Assembly (NCBI GenBank): GCA_004352715.1 | Contig: SCFE01000076.1 | Location: 415,045 to 479,044, forward strand | Length of the DNA: 64,000 nt | Origin: Hofstenia miamia | Lineage: Eukaryota; Xenacoelomorpha; Acoela | Direction of reading: 5' to 3' | Shown: positions 1 through 10,905 of the stretch, one piece after another | Position numbering within the stretch: the stretch's first letter is position 1 | Layout of the letters: the number at the start of each line of letters is the position of its first letter | Position numbers and translations under genes: made by a program | Notes under the pieces: model-generated | Told to the model about the DNA's origin: nothing | Databases searched by the model: none | Seen by the model: only the letters and a program-made list of their open reading frames with translations

Positions 1-126
1 AAATTGCAAGTACTTTTAAATAGTTAATTATATGAAGATTCTTACACTCGTTAATCTAGCGTATATTAAGTTTCAAGCGATAAATGGTTTATTTATGGAT
101 TGTACATCTCTCCACTCTAGTAAAAT

Positions 127-345
127 AATGTTATATCAAATATAAAAGTTGTATCATAAAAATGCTACATCATAAAAAAAAATTTCGTTAGAAATAATGC
201 TACATTACGAAAATTGCTCCATCATGAAAATTTTACAAATTAAATAACGCTACGTTATAGAAAAATGCTGCATCATAAAAAACCTAAATAATTAATAATG
301 CAACATCAAAAAAATACTACACCCTAAAAAAGCTACATCATAAGA
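127..345 (+). repeat. Degenerate short tandem array, GCTACATCATAAAAA-like
   Basis: About eight imperfect units related to GCTACATCATAAAAA, separated by short AT-rich spacers, are visible (for example at 164, 220, 250 and 331). The same array appears in reverse complement at about 20577-20795 as part of the right arm. No ORF spans it. Confidence 0.6.
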
Positions 346-1130
346 AATTATTACTACTCGGTCATAGAATAACAAGTTAATTTTATAAAACAACCAGTAC
401 TGTTTTGAGGATTTAATGGCAACAGCTAAAGCATTTCCAAATCTTAGCCTATTGTAATAAAGCAAAACTATTCTAGCTGAAATTTGAAAGCTTTGCAGCT
501 CTTTGTGAAAAACTAAAGACAGCTTTACCCTTTTGAAATTCTACAACATTGCAAATTATGTTTTCAATTCATTAAGTTCAATCGCAAATGTAGCATAGTG
601 TACTTCCCTCAAAGTGCAGCACGGTTGGAATTAACCCTTAATTTGACTAATATACTTAGTTTAAAGATTTATTTACGAGCTTAGTGGTCTTTGATGTCAA
701 GTAAAAGCTTTGTACATGCGAGCAAATTAATTTGTACTTTTTGTCTTGATAACACTTATCACAGATTTCTCATCGAAAACCTCTTAATTGGATAAACACC
801 AATAATTGTAAAAATTCCTTACATGCATCTATATATTATTCTAGTATTGCTAAATTTAATTTGAATATTGAAAACAATCATGACAGCATTTCATTTTTGC
901 AAGAGATTCACTCAAACGGCTTTGGTTGCCAACTTTACCGCAGTATTAACATTTATTTGATAAATATTTTACTCAAATGGAGCTTATTTGTAGCAATATT
1001 TTCTAACATATTTTATTATTACATTTTATAAATTGATTTTTTCCAATTTCATGCACAGACTATAGTCAGTTAAATTAATTGAAAAACTCCAATTATTCAA
1101 AATTCGTGGAAATTTTTAAAATTATTTCCG

Positions 1131-1204
1131 CCTGAAGATAACCTAACCCTAACCCTAACCGTGAAGATACGCCCCCCTCAAAGCTTTGGGGGGCACATCT
1201 TCAG
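1131..1204 (+). other. Interstitial telomere-like repeat next to a GC-rich hairpin
   Basis: Positions 1140-1160 contain three CCTAAC/CCCTAA units, the complement of the TTAGGG repeat. They lie between CCTGAAGAT (1131-1139) and a near-palindrome at 1162-1203, whose arms are TGAAGATACGCCCCCC and GGGGGGCACATCTTCA around the centre AAAGCTTT. The outer words CCTGAAGAT and ATCTTCAGG are themselves inverted repeats. The LINE reading frame begins immediately after it. An identical copy lies in the right arm at about 19718-19791. It may be a small palindromic insertion or a healed break; the sequence alone does not say which. Confidence 0.75.
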
Positions 1205-1842
1205 GTGATCCTCAAAATATATTACAACTAACCATGGGGTACCTCAGGGCACAGTTCTTGGCCCCATCCTATTCTCACTCTACGTAAATGATATAACGAA
1301 ACAGATAAAAAACAGTAATATTTATCAATATGCGGACGATACCTGTCTCATAAGTACTAATGTAAATGTATTTAATGCTACAAAAATTCTCCAAAATGAC
1401 ATCGAACATTTAACAAAGTATTTCTCAAATAATCAATTGAAAGTAAATATTGAAAAACACAATTTTTAATTTTCTCGCCTAAAACATTTAAAAATCTCAC
1501 AAAAAACATTGAACTAAATATAAATCAAGTACCAATAAAGCAAAGTGAATCAATAAATTATTTAGGTGTTGAGATTGACAATGATTTAAATATCGAACAA
1601 TTTTTAATGACTAAAATTAAAAAAATGGCTTCTGGAGTTAGGTATCTTTACCATCTGCGAAACTTTTTAAATATATATCACAAACAATTAATAAATTCTT
1701 TTTGTTTATCTCATTTTCAATATTGCTCATTTCTCTTTAACAAACATGAATTCAAAATATCGCATACTTCTGTCTAAAACTTTCAATTGGTCTCTTAAAA
1801 CACTTAAATTTGCGCAAAAACATCACAGTTCATCGTCAATCA
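1205..1842 (+). pseudogene. LINE reverse transcriptase fragment (CR1/L2-like), 5' truncated
   Basis: Conceptual translation from about 1230 gives the LINE RT signature [14 protein letters not shown] followed by the catalytic YADD box ([10 protein letters not shown], about 1327-1356). The frame then shifts near 1465. It continues with YLGVEIDNDLN and LYHLRNF, the typical region after the RT thumb of CR1/L2/Jockey-type non-LTR elements. A functional element would also encode an upstream endonuclease and the first RT blocks; none is present, so it is dead on arrival or truncated. It stops abruptly at about 1842, where a second LINE piece begins. The copy in the right arm (18600-19716) keeps its own 3' end. 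Confidence 0.8.
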
Positions 1843-2806
1843 CTTTGCTACATTTTTGCTGATGATGTGAAGATTTCAAGCAATAATTTTCAAGAATTAG
1901 CGATTGATACTGAAAGAATTATAAAATGGGCTGCAACTAATAAAATGAAATTTAACTTCCACAAGCTTCATTTAATAAGTATCAATTCTTCATACATAGC
2001 TCATAAAATAGAAACTGAAAATCTTCAGATATCGTATAATTTATCGTGGTCATATCATATTTTTCAGAGAATTAAAAAATCTAATATAAGATTATTACAA
2101 CTCAAAGAAAACTACGAAGAAATTGACCTTCAAGTCTACCGTCATCTACTAAATTTAAATTATTTAAATCGATTATCATACCAAGTTTATTTTAGGCCTC
2201 TCCTATTTGGTATGCAAACTCCACAGATATAGACAAACTTGAAAAATTTCAAAAAAATGTTTAAGATGTATTAGTAATATGGCATACAAAAATGCTTTAA
2301 TTTACTATAAACTCCTACCAGTTTCATAATTTCTTTAATTAAAGGATGTCCATCAATTAATAGATATAATCCATGGAANTTAAATCGATTATCATACCAA
2401 GTTTATTTTATGCCTCTCCTATTTGGTATGCAAACTCCACAGATATAGACAAACTTGAAAAATTTCAAAAAAAATATTTAAGATGGATTAGTAATATGGC
2501 ATACAAAAATGCTTTAATTTACTATAAACTCCTACCAGTTTCATTATTTCTTCAATTAAAGGATGTCCATCAATTAATAGATATAATCCATGGAAAATAT
2601 GATTTAATTAATATTTTAGACTATGTTTCATTTGAATTCAAAAACAATCGAAAAACTAAAAGTCTACTATTTGTTATAAAGAAAACGAAGAAAAATACTA
2701 GTGATCATTTGTACTTAAATAGAATTTGCTGCATTGGGAATTATTTAATTCAAAAATACAACTTTGATTTCTTTGGAAATCCAAAAATTAGCAAAAAGAA
2801 AATGTA
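1843..2806 (+). pseudogene. Second LINE RT fragment joined in the same orientation
   Basis: The frame 1810-2232 has a fresh catalytic box (YIFADDVKISS) about 500 bases after the YADD box of the preceding LINE, so it must come from another LINE copy. The frame 2373-2861 carries the downstream part (IPSLFYASPIWYAN, LEKFQKKYLRWI), typical of the C-terminal region of CR1/Jockey-like polyproteins. A single N at 2379 separates two overlapping versions: about 2165-2378 repeats as 2380-2597 with a few mismatches and one stop difference. This is therefore one LINE tail written twice by the assembly. It meets the Penelope-like element near 2806-2820. Confidence 0.7.
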
Positions 2807-4380
2807 CTATATTCTTTGTGAATTTTCTCTTTCTTCTTCGATCGTAAATTTGATATTTTGAATTTCCAGATTTATTTTCTGCAAAAAACGATGAGCTTCT
2901 TCTTTTTTATTAAAAAAGACGAATATATCATCTACATAGCGTTTATAAAATGAAAATTTTTCGTTATGGAATTTCGATTCTATCATGTCCATGGCAAAAT
3001 TTGCCATTAATGGGCCTAATGGGGAACGATTGCTATGCCGTCTATTTGTTGGTAAATTTCATTATTAAACATGAAGGACGTATTCAAGCAGCCCATTTCT
3101 AGTAGTTTTTCTAGTGTATGTTTTGAAATTGACAACTGTGAATCGTTTATTGTTCTTAAGATGTGTTTTATAGTCATTTTTACAGGAATGTTTGTAAAAA
3201 GACTCTTTACATCAAAGCTTACTAAATATTTCTTTTTATCTCTTTCATAAAATTCATAAAAATTTTTCAATTCTGAAATAAAATGAAATGTATCTTGCCA
3301 ATTGTATTATTTTGGAACATGTTCTTTTAAAATTTTTTTCTAACCATTTACTTAAATTATATGTCTGACTATTAATTGATGACAATATTGGTCTAAAGGG
3401 TAGATGCTTTTGATCTTTAAGTACTTTGGCCAATCCATATAATCTTGGAGGAACTGAACCAATTCTCCGAAATTGTTGATATTGTTCTTCAGAAATTTGT
3501 TTCAGATTCTTCATATCTAATAACTGCCTATTGAATTTATTCTGAGAACAAAGAAAATGNTTTGATCTTTATGTACTTTGGCCAATCCATATAATCTTGG
3601 AGGAACTGAACCAATGCTGCGAAATTGTTGATATTGTTCTTCAGAAATTTGTTTCAGATTCTTCATATCTAATAACTGCCTATTGAATTTATTCTGAGAA
3701 CAAAGAAAATGACTTTGCTTGCTTTGTTTGTTTGATAGATATTTAAATTTGGTTTTATCATTGACGATTTTATTCATTTCCTCAACATATTCTGATTTGT
3801 TCATGATTACAATGCCATTACCTTTATCAAATTTGCAAATATAGAGGTCATTATTGCAAGCTAATTGTTTTAATTCAGATAACATTGATTTGATTCTTTT
3901 TGGTATTGTAGATTTCTTACAATATAATTTAAATAATGACAATATTTCTTCTTTCAGTGTATTAATTTCTGAATTGTCCTTAAGATTTTCTTTTATTAAT
4001 AGATTTCAAAACATGGCTTCCGTTTCAACTTTTGCATGCGTTTCATTAATGCTACTTGGCCAACTCATTTTAAGACCATAGGAAAGGGCTTCTTTTTGGA
4101 TGCTACTGAGTGGTTTATTTGATAGGTTTAAGACTGTATTTTTTACAGAAAAATCTGACTGATTTGTTCTCTGTGTCATTTGTAATTTAGTGAGTTTTTT
4201 AGCATGTCTGGTCTTTATTTTGTTCAACTCTTTTTTGTTAACAATGTTACAAAGTTGATTCATCAATAAACATCTCGTCTTTAATATGTTTTCATAACTT
4301 TTTTCAAGTTCTTTTGAATTCTTAATTGCTTCCTTTTTAATTCCACGTAATGCTTTCAATTGTCCTTTTTTTAAATGCAT
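2807..4380 (-). pseudogene. Penelope-like element reverse transcriptase, degenerate copy
   Basis: Read on the minus strand, the pieces are in the order expected for a Penelope-like element (PLE). First comes an N-terminal region with the PLE-typical block VLNLSNKPLSSIQKEALSYG (about 4130). Next is DKGNGIVIMNKSEYVEEM (about 3800), then LYGLAKV..DQ..PFRPILS (about 3430), then SFDVKSLFTNIPVKMTIKHI (about 3210), and finally the catalytic box RYVDDIFVFFNKKEE (about 2930). There is a frameshift at about 3025 (one base missing compared with the plus-strand copy at 4790) and another at about 3310. A single N at 3560 separates a repeated 150-base overlap (3410-3559 equals 3561-3710). No GIY-YIG endonuclease is visible because the element is cut at about 2807 by LINE sequence. 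Confidence 0.85.
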
Positions 4381-4834
4381 ATGCAAAATTATATGGATTG
4401 GCCAAAGTACATAAAGATCAAAAGCATCCACCATTTAGACCAATATTGTCATCAATTAATAGTCAGACATATAATTTAAGTAAATGGTTAGAAAAAATTT
4501 TAAAAGAACATGTTCCAAAACAATACAATTTGCAAGATACATTTCATTTTATTTCAGAATTGAAAATTTTTTATGAATCGCAAAGAGATAAAAAGAAATA
4601 TTTAGTAAGCTTTGATGTAAAGAGTCTTTTTACAAACATTCCTGTAAAAATGACTATAAAACACATCTTAAGAACAATAAACGATTCACAGTTGTCAATT
4701 TCAAAACATACACTAGAAAAACTACTAGAAATGGCCTGCTTGAATACGTCTTTCATGTTTAATAATGAAATTTACCAACAAATAGACGGCATGGCAATGG
4801 GTTCCCCATTAGGCCCATTAATGGCAAATTTTGC
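4381..4834 (+). pseudogene. Penelope-like element RT fragment in the opposite orientation
   Basis: From about 4386 the plus strand encodes YGLAKVHKDQKHPPFRPIL, then SFDVKSLFTNIPVKMTIKHI and GMAMGSPLGPLMANF, the central RT blocks of the same PLE family as the minus-strand copy. It is nearly identical to that copy but without its frameshifts, and it is open to the N gap at 4835. The two copies are head to head: the minus-strand copy's N-terminal coding begins where this copy enters in mid-RT at about 4380. Inverted and partly truncated tandem copies are known for PLE insertions. The catalytic YVDD and any endonuclease would lie in or beyond the gap. Confidence 0.85.
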
Positions 4835-5058
4835 NNNNNNNNNNNNNNNNNNNNNNNNNNNNNNNNNNNNNNNNNNNNNNNNNNNNNNNNNNNNNNNNNN
4901 NNNNNNNNNNNNNNNNNNNNNNNNNNNNNNNNNNNNNNNNNNNNNNNNNNNNNNNNNNNNNNNNNNNNNNNNNNNNNNNNNNNNNNNNNNNNNNNNNNNN
5001 NNNNNNNNNNNNNNNNNNNNNNNNNNNNNNNNNNNNNNNNNNNNNNNNNNNNNNNNNN
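4835..5058. other. Assembly gap (224 N)
   Basis: Unresolved bases that cut the plus-strand Penelope-like copy. A (TA)n run borders the gap on the right (5059-5077). Confidence 0.99.
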
Positions 5059-6522
5059 ATATATATATATATATATGTATTGAATACTGGCTTGGCAAAA
5101 GCATTCATAATTAGTATTATTATTCCTTATCTAAACAATGTAATCAATCATTGTACGACTAAGCCATTTTTAATTTAATTAGGAACAACAGACATTAAAT
5201 TTCCAATGAAAGAAATTCAATTTTTGACAAGAAACCATTAAATCTAAACAGAAGAATTTGCAAGGGCAAATTATGTAACTGTGTTTCTATTTAAAGGAAT
5301 AGAAAACAAACTGCGGATTAAAGCTCTTTACCTAAATTTGAAAAAACATTTTATTTGAAATAATTTCTATGTATATCATCAGTTTACTTTGCAGCTTGTA
5401 TTCAACAAATCACCCTTGATTTTGAATTGACATTTATTTTGTTGATTTTCAATGCACTTGTATTTTGTAGTTTTTCATTCCTGTGTTTTTGAAACATACT
5501 GATTATTTGACTAAAGATATGCGAGCAGACTGAGCGGGACAGGTAAATTTTTGAAAAAGTACAAGGATTATGTGAAGGACCAGGCCAAAAAATATAGGCC
5601 CTCTTCCATCCATGATGTATAACGCTTTTTGATTAGCTGGTAAATATTTCCTATTTCTTGCCTTTCCAATGTATTAAACAATAATGTGTGAAGTAATTAA
5701 TACACGTATAGTTGTTTTGAAAGTTAGTTTAGATGACTTCTTAAAATGGTGCAATCAGAGTTTGCATACGGAAGTTTTTCAATATACATCATACATTTAA
5801 CATTTTGTTTTACCTTGCCAATGAGGCCCCTTCCCTCTTTTCCTCCTTAAAAATTAACCCTAGGTTCACTACTGCATTGTACTAAGATAATGTGAGTTAT
5901 TTATCAACTAACTTCTGCTTGCATTTTGAACTGTCATTCCAAATTGAATCAAAATTCTAAAACAATCTTATGCTGTTTATGAACAAAAGATTGTGTTATT
6001 GTTTATTAATATGCTGCAAATTCCACTGTTATCGTTTCAAGTTGCCAGAAATAAATGCCTTAACGTAAAATTAATAGTCAAAGTTAATTTTGTTGTAAAG
6101 GAATTACTCAGATAATCTTTTAACAAACATATTCTGCCACCTAACCTTCACAAACAAATTTCATTATCATGTAATTATGGAAGAAATGATTAAATTTCCA
6201 TACTGTTCTGGCTTGTTCTACGGCAGGGTGCAGGCGTGAGAACATAATTTCTGCTCCATCATGCAAATATTTTCCATTCCCACAAAAATGACATTTTCAG
6301 TATATTCTCATTCAAATTTCCCACAGAATTTTTTTATGTTTTTTAAACTTACATACATCTTAGTGATAGCGAACATAACAAAACTGTATTAGCCTACCCG
6401 AAAGAATATCATTTAGCCAAAATCTTCAATATTCAAAGTATATCTCGCCCAATATCTTGAAAATTGTCACAGATGCTAAGGTTCTGTATACTTAAACCCC
6501 ATAAGGACCAGGTAGGCTGGGT
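5059..6522. other. AT-rich non-coding DNA, no gene seen
   Basis: Apart from the (TA)n run at 5059-5077 I see no reading frame, RNA gene or recognisable repeat here. Open frames are short and interrupted, with no family motifs. Confidence 0.6.
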
Positions 6523-6704
6523 GTGTATATATATATATATATATATATACATATATACATATATATATACATATATATATNNNNNNNNNNNNNNNNNNNN
6601 NNNNNNNNNNNNNNNNNNNNNNNNNNNNNNNNNNNNNNNNNNNNNNNNNNNNNNNNNNNNNNNNNNNNNNNNNNNNNNNNNNNNNNNNNNNNNNNNNNNN
6701 NNNN
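6523..6704. repeat. (TA)n microsatellite running into a 124 N gap
   Basis: Alternating TA with occasional TAC interruptions spans 6523-6580; Ns occupy 6581-6704. Frames translated as IYIYIY here are simple repeat, not protein. Confidence 0.95.
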
Positions 6705-8852
6705 ATATTTTAAGTAATAACAGTGATAATTATGTCTCAAAATTGATGAATTCCCCTTTCTGCAACACCAAATCTAATTTAAAAATGCCTATGACATTGT
6801 TGGCGCCCATTTCTTAGAAATATTTATAACAAATCATTGGTGACCGAATCCATCATTCTGATAATTGTGCTGATCCCACTTCCACATGCGGGATCGCACA
6901 CATTCCCATTCCTAAGACTAGTCTGGCAGAGTAACATAGTGAAATGTACGCTTAAGGTTTTCAACATTGAATTTTTATTTATATTAAAAAAATTTCTCAA
7001 AAAATATCAAAAAAAATATAAATAACTAAAGTGGTGGGGTATGTTCTTAAGGTTTACCTATTAAGTTTTGATAGATTAGGGAAGGTTCGCCCCGTTTTTG
7101 TTCACTTAATATGCAGAATGTAAGCATAAACAATCATGAATTATTTATTTGAAAAGATATATAATATATGTTATTAGTGATTGTTGTATTCAAAAATTAA
7201 AATAGAATATTCAAGCAACACTTTTCCACACTTCTAAAAATAGGAATTGAAAATTATTGCCAAGGTCTGAATCTTGGCAATCAATTAACTACCGACTCTA
7301 CAGCGACTTAGTAATTAGAAATTTCATTATTAGCAATAGCGGTTATATATATATATATATATATAAATAGAAGTCTGATTTATTTGTAAATGTATGGATC
7401 TCTATAGTGCAACAGAGATGTATGGGAAATAGCAACCGCTTAAATTCAGAGATTGAATTCTTAATGTACAATGTATTAGTACTAAGTATACCGAAAAATA
7501 CTGAAACCACGGTTTTCATTCAAAACCAAGCCTAACCAAAAGAAAAGAATGAAAACCGAGTTTTCGGTTTACAGCAGTAACACTCGCCCATATTGTTATT
7601 TCCAAAGAGTGAAATAGTCTTCTAGGAGCAAGCACGAAAATGTTTTTCAAAATGAAATGTAATTTTGTTTTACTTGAATTTTGCCTTACTTGAATGAAAA
7701 TATCATTTTTTGGAAACTCCGTGCAATAATTTTTACCTTGATGCTACATTTGATCAACTATTTAACACGCTTAAAAAATTCATTTTTCTCTAAGCAATCT
7801 TTTATAAAAAAAACATAAGCAGTTAAGCTTCTAACAAACAGAATGAAGAACTATGCTATAATCGATATTTTCACAATTTCTTTTCTAAAAAAATGGTCAT
7901 GATGTCATAGATTTTTCAAAGATCGTCTGGGCAACACTTGTGAGCGATATCGAAAATTANATGCTACATTTGATCAACTATTTAACACGCTTAAAAAATT
8001 CATTTTTCTCTAAGCAATCTTTTATAAAAAAAACATAAGCAGTTAAGCTTCTAACAAACAGAATGCAGAATTATGCTATAATCGAAATTTTCACAATTTT
8101 TTTTTCTAAAAAAATTGTCATGATGCCATAGATTTTTCAAAGATCGTCTGGGCAACACTTGTGAGCGATATCGAAAATTAATTTGCACCGTAGAAACTAC
8201 AAAAGCCATTTCAACATTTTATCAGTAAGCCGCTCACAGTGAACACAATCTCTATAGAAAATCCTGTGTGAAACCAGTGTCTGTCATAATTACCTTGATG
8301 TCCTTTGATCAAAACTGAAAACTGAATATTGTAAAATCAGAAATTTCCTTCGAATTCTTATATTATGGTATTATTTTTAATACTTATATCGTCTCTTAAT
8401 TCGATCATGACATTAATTATAATATAAATATTTCCACGTTTAATCTTTAACTTCACGCGTTTTCGAATTTCTTTTTGAGAGTGAAATATGTCTATGAAAA
8501 ATCACTAATAAGGAGATTGCTGTCGTCTTTAATTCCTAAACATTACAAAAATTTTTCCCATTATTCTTTTCAGTGCATTGGTATTGAACCCATTATTTTT
8601 AATTATTGGCATTAAATTTAATAATTATTTATAATTTTCTGATTGTCTGGGAACAACTAAAATAATTACCTTAGTCAAGTAATGTAAGCTACACATAAAT
8701 TACAAAAAATATTTTAATTAATTTGATTTCATTTGTGAATTCGTAGAACAAAGTTCTCTATGGTCACTAGGGTGGAATAAAAAAAAGTTATTATTTTTTG
8801 AAAAATGTTTTTCTCAAAACTGGCTCTTCTTAAGTCACAATTTTTCATGTTT
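6705..8852. other. Non-coding AT-rich DNA with a short inverted repeat and a contig-overlap duplication
   Basis: No gene is visible. A (TA)n run lies at 7343-7365. A 12-base inverted repeat CGGTTTTCATTC / GAATGAAAACCG sits around 7517 and 7546. About 7741-7959 is repeated at 7961-8180, with a single N between the copies. Confidence 0.6.
7741..8180 (+). repeat. Direct duplication of about 219 bp around a single N (assembly overlap)
   Basis: The sequence beginning ATGCTACATTTGATCAACTA occurs at 7741 and 7961 and matches to the end of the first copy, with a few substitutions and one-base differences. The second copy then continues into new sequence. Together with the single N at 7960, this is what two unmerged haplotype contigs look like. 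Confidence 0.85.
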
Positions 8853-9308
8853 TTATGTACTTGCCATCTTAGCTGTGCTGGCTACTCCTATTTTTAATTG
8901 CAAAAGTGCAAAAGTACAAAATTCTAAAAATATCTTCCAATTTTATAGCTATGGTCTCATGCTGTACATTTTTTTGTACAGCTTCAAAAAACTAAAAAAA
9001 ACCCATATAAAGCTTCCGAGATTTTCCTTATTTTTCCTGCAATAATAGTTGTTTAAATGTCCGTTGAACTACTTACTCGCAATGCATTTTAATGCTCGGA
9101 AACTTTAAGCACTTCTCTTGAAAAGGAAAATAAGAAAAACCTGGGAAAATTTATATGGATCTTCTTAGTTTTTTGAAATGCTATAAAATAATGTACAGCA
9201 TGAGGCCATAACTATGAAATTGAAGGATGTTTTGAAGATTTTGTTATTTTGCTCATTTGCAATTAAGAATAGGGGGTGGTCAGCACAGTTAAGATGGCAA
9301 CTACATTA
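8853..9308. mobile_element. Foldback / MITE-like palindromic element, cut by a gap
   Basis: The arms at about 8853-9043 and 9121-9308 are reverse complements over roughly 190 bases, with an estimated one in five positions different, around a 75-base spacer. Examples of matching arm segments are TTGCCATCTTAGCTGTGCTG (left) against its complement near 9280, and CTCATGCTGTACAT (left) against its complement near 9200. There is no transposase ORF. The right arm runs into the gap at 9309, so the true ends and target duplication cannot be seen. The structure fits a non-autonomous DNA transposon or foldback element. Confidence 0.7.
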
Positions 9309-10308
9309 NNNNNNNNNNNNNNNNNNNNNNNNNNNNNNNNNNNNNNNNNNNNNNNNNNNNNNNNNNNNNNNNNNNNNNNNNNNNNNNNNNNNNNNNNNNN
9401 NNNNNNNNNNNNNNNNNNNNNNNNNNNNNNNNNNNNNNNNNNNNNNNNNNNNNNNNNNNNNNNNNNNNNNNNNNNNNNNNNNNNNNNNNNNNNNNNNNNN
9501 NNNNNNNNNNNNNNNNNNNNNNNNNNNNNNNNNNNNNNNNNNNNNNNNNNNNNNNNNNNNNNNNNNNNNNNNNNNNNNNNNNNNNNNNNNNNNNNNNNNN
9601 NNNNNNNNNNNNNNNNNNNNNNNNNNNNNNNNNNNNNNNNNNNNNNNNNNNNNNNNNNNNNNNNNNNNNNNNNNNNNNNNNNNNNNNNNNNNNNNNNNNN
9701 NNNNNNNNNNNNNNNNNNNNNNNNNNNNNNNNNNNNNNNNNNNNNNNNNNNNNNNNNNNNNNNNNNNNNNNNNNNNNNNNNNNNNNNNNNNNNNNNNNNN
9801 NNNNNNNNNNNNNNNNNNNNNNNNNNNNNNNNNNNNNNNNNNNNNNNNNNNNNNNNNNNNNNNNNNNNNNNNNNNNNNNNNNNNNNNNNNNNNNNNNNNN
9901 NNNNNNNNNNNNNNNNNNNNNNNNNNNNNNNNNNNNNNNNNNNNNNNNNNNNNNNNNNNNNNNNNNNNNNNNNNNNNNNNNNNNNNNNNNNNNNNNNNNN
10001 NNNNNNNNNNNNNNNNNNNNNNNNNNNNNNNNNNNNNNNNNNNNNNNNNNNNNNNNNNNNNNNNNNNNNNNNNNNNNNNNNNNNNNNNNNNNNNNNNNNN
10101 NNNNNNNNNNNNNNNNNNNNNNNNNNNNNNNNNNNNNNNNNNNNNNNNNNNNNNNNNNNNNNNNNNNNNNNNNNNNNNNNNNNNNNNNNNNNNNNNNNNN
10201 NNNNNNNNNNNNNNNNNNNNNNNNNNNNNNNNNNNNNNNNNNNNNNNNNNNNNNNNNNNNNNNNNNNNNNNNNNNNNNNNNNNNNNNNNNNNNNNNNNNN
10301 NNNNNNNN
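9309..10308. other. Assembly gap (1000 N)
   Basis: A run of exactly 1000 N, probably a default gap size. It hides the right end of the foldback element and most of the older gypsy remnant. Confidence 0.99.
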
Positions 10309-10459
10309 GTGCTGTCTCTAGTGTGAAATTCTTGTCAAATGCTATGTGCACAGTGCTGCGCATATATGGCCTTTTGAATGTTTCATTTAACTCTTTTGGG
10401 TAACTTATAATAATGTTGACCATTGGTCTTTTCTTGGCATCTAGCATGATCAGTAAGTT
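10309..10459 (-). pseudogene. Fragment of the gypsy third ORF from an older, diverged relative
   Basis: About 50 codons on the minus strand align with residues about 50-100 of the first ORF3 segment of the large gypsy element (31873-32520); PYMRSxVHIxFD is shared. It differs from that copy far more than the adjacent gypsy gag-pol does, so it belongs to another, older element. It abuts the end of an LTR at 10460, which suggests that the younger element inserted into this ORF. The N gap removes the rest. Confidence 0.7.
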
Positions 10460-10905
10460 TTTAACATCCTCTACCATGCATTATCACTGTTTATCTACTG
10501 TTACTTTATAATGTTAGCTGTGTTATTGCAGGTAAGGATTTACTTGTTGTTACTGTTTGACTAGTTTCTTCTGTTAACTTATGTAACCTAGAATTAACTG
10601 CTCACTTTTTAGGGGGTGAAGCCATGCAGTAATCTCTATTACAATCTTCTGATGGGCATCTGCCTGAAGCGGATCTCCACATCCAGTTTCACTGTTCCAT
10701 CTGATGCTTGAGTGTCACTTCTCAGCTCAATCAATATAGCTTATGTGTACCCTATGTTAGCTCAGTGCTTACTCAAGGCATGACACAATTCAACTTAGAC
10801 TCTATTGTGTGAAAGTGTTATATCAAGTTGCAACCTGAATTGTTACTGGTTGTTCATTAAATAGTACATGTAGCCATTACAGAAATATATTGGTTTATTT
10901 AGATA
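10460..10905 (-). repeat. Partial 3' LTR of gypsy copy 1
   Basis: Nearly colinear with 38908-39365 of the intact 5' LTR of the large gypsy element (shared words such as ATCCTCTACCA.GCATTATCAC and GTGTGAAAGTGTTATATC). The terminal TGTAACATCC of the intact copy is TTTAACATCC here. At about 10903 it joins directly to integrase coding sequence through the short shared word CTGTTAT/TGTTATTCC, so the rest of the LTR, ORF3 and most of integrase have been deleted. Confidence 0.8.

Larger units (their letters stand above)
1..1500 (+). repeat. Left arm of a 1.5 kb inverted duplication
   Basis: This stretch is the reverse complement of 19422-20921. Position x pairs with 20922-x from base 1 to about 1500 with no length change that I could find, and with only isolated substitutions (for example near 1262 and 1500). 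It contains non-coding DNA to 1130, a telomere-like motif plus hairpin at 1131-1204, and the start of a LINE fragment. Beyond about 1500 both arms continue as LINE sequence, but the two LINE copies then differ at many positions, so the duplication boundary lies inside the LINE. The window starts inside the arm, so its outer end on this side is unknown. It could be a real inverted segmental duplication or a scaffolding error. Confidence 0.9.

Noticed and set aside
5360-5390. Reverse-strand CTGATGA...GAAA near the Penelope-like copy, considered as a hammerhead
   Set aside because: Stem II would have three pairs and a two-base loop, and the flanking helices do not form.
6464-6817. Open frames made of N and IYIYIY (also at 4831-5178, 9214-10477, 14919-16053, 24466-24844, 46290-47492, 48508-48827)
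   Set aside because: They are gaps or (TA)n microsatellites translated; no protein evidence.
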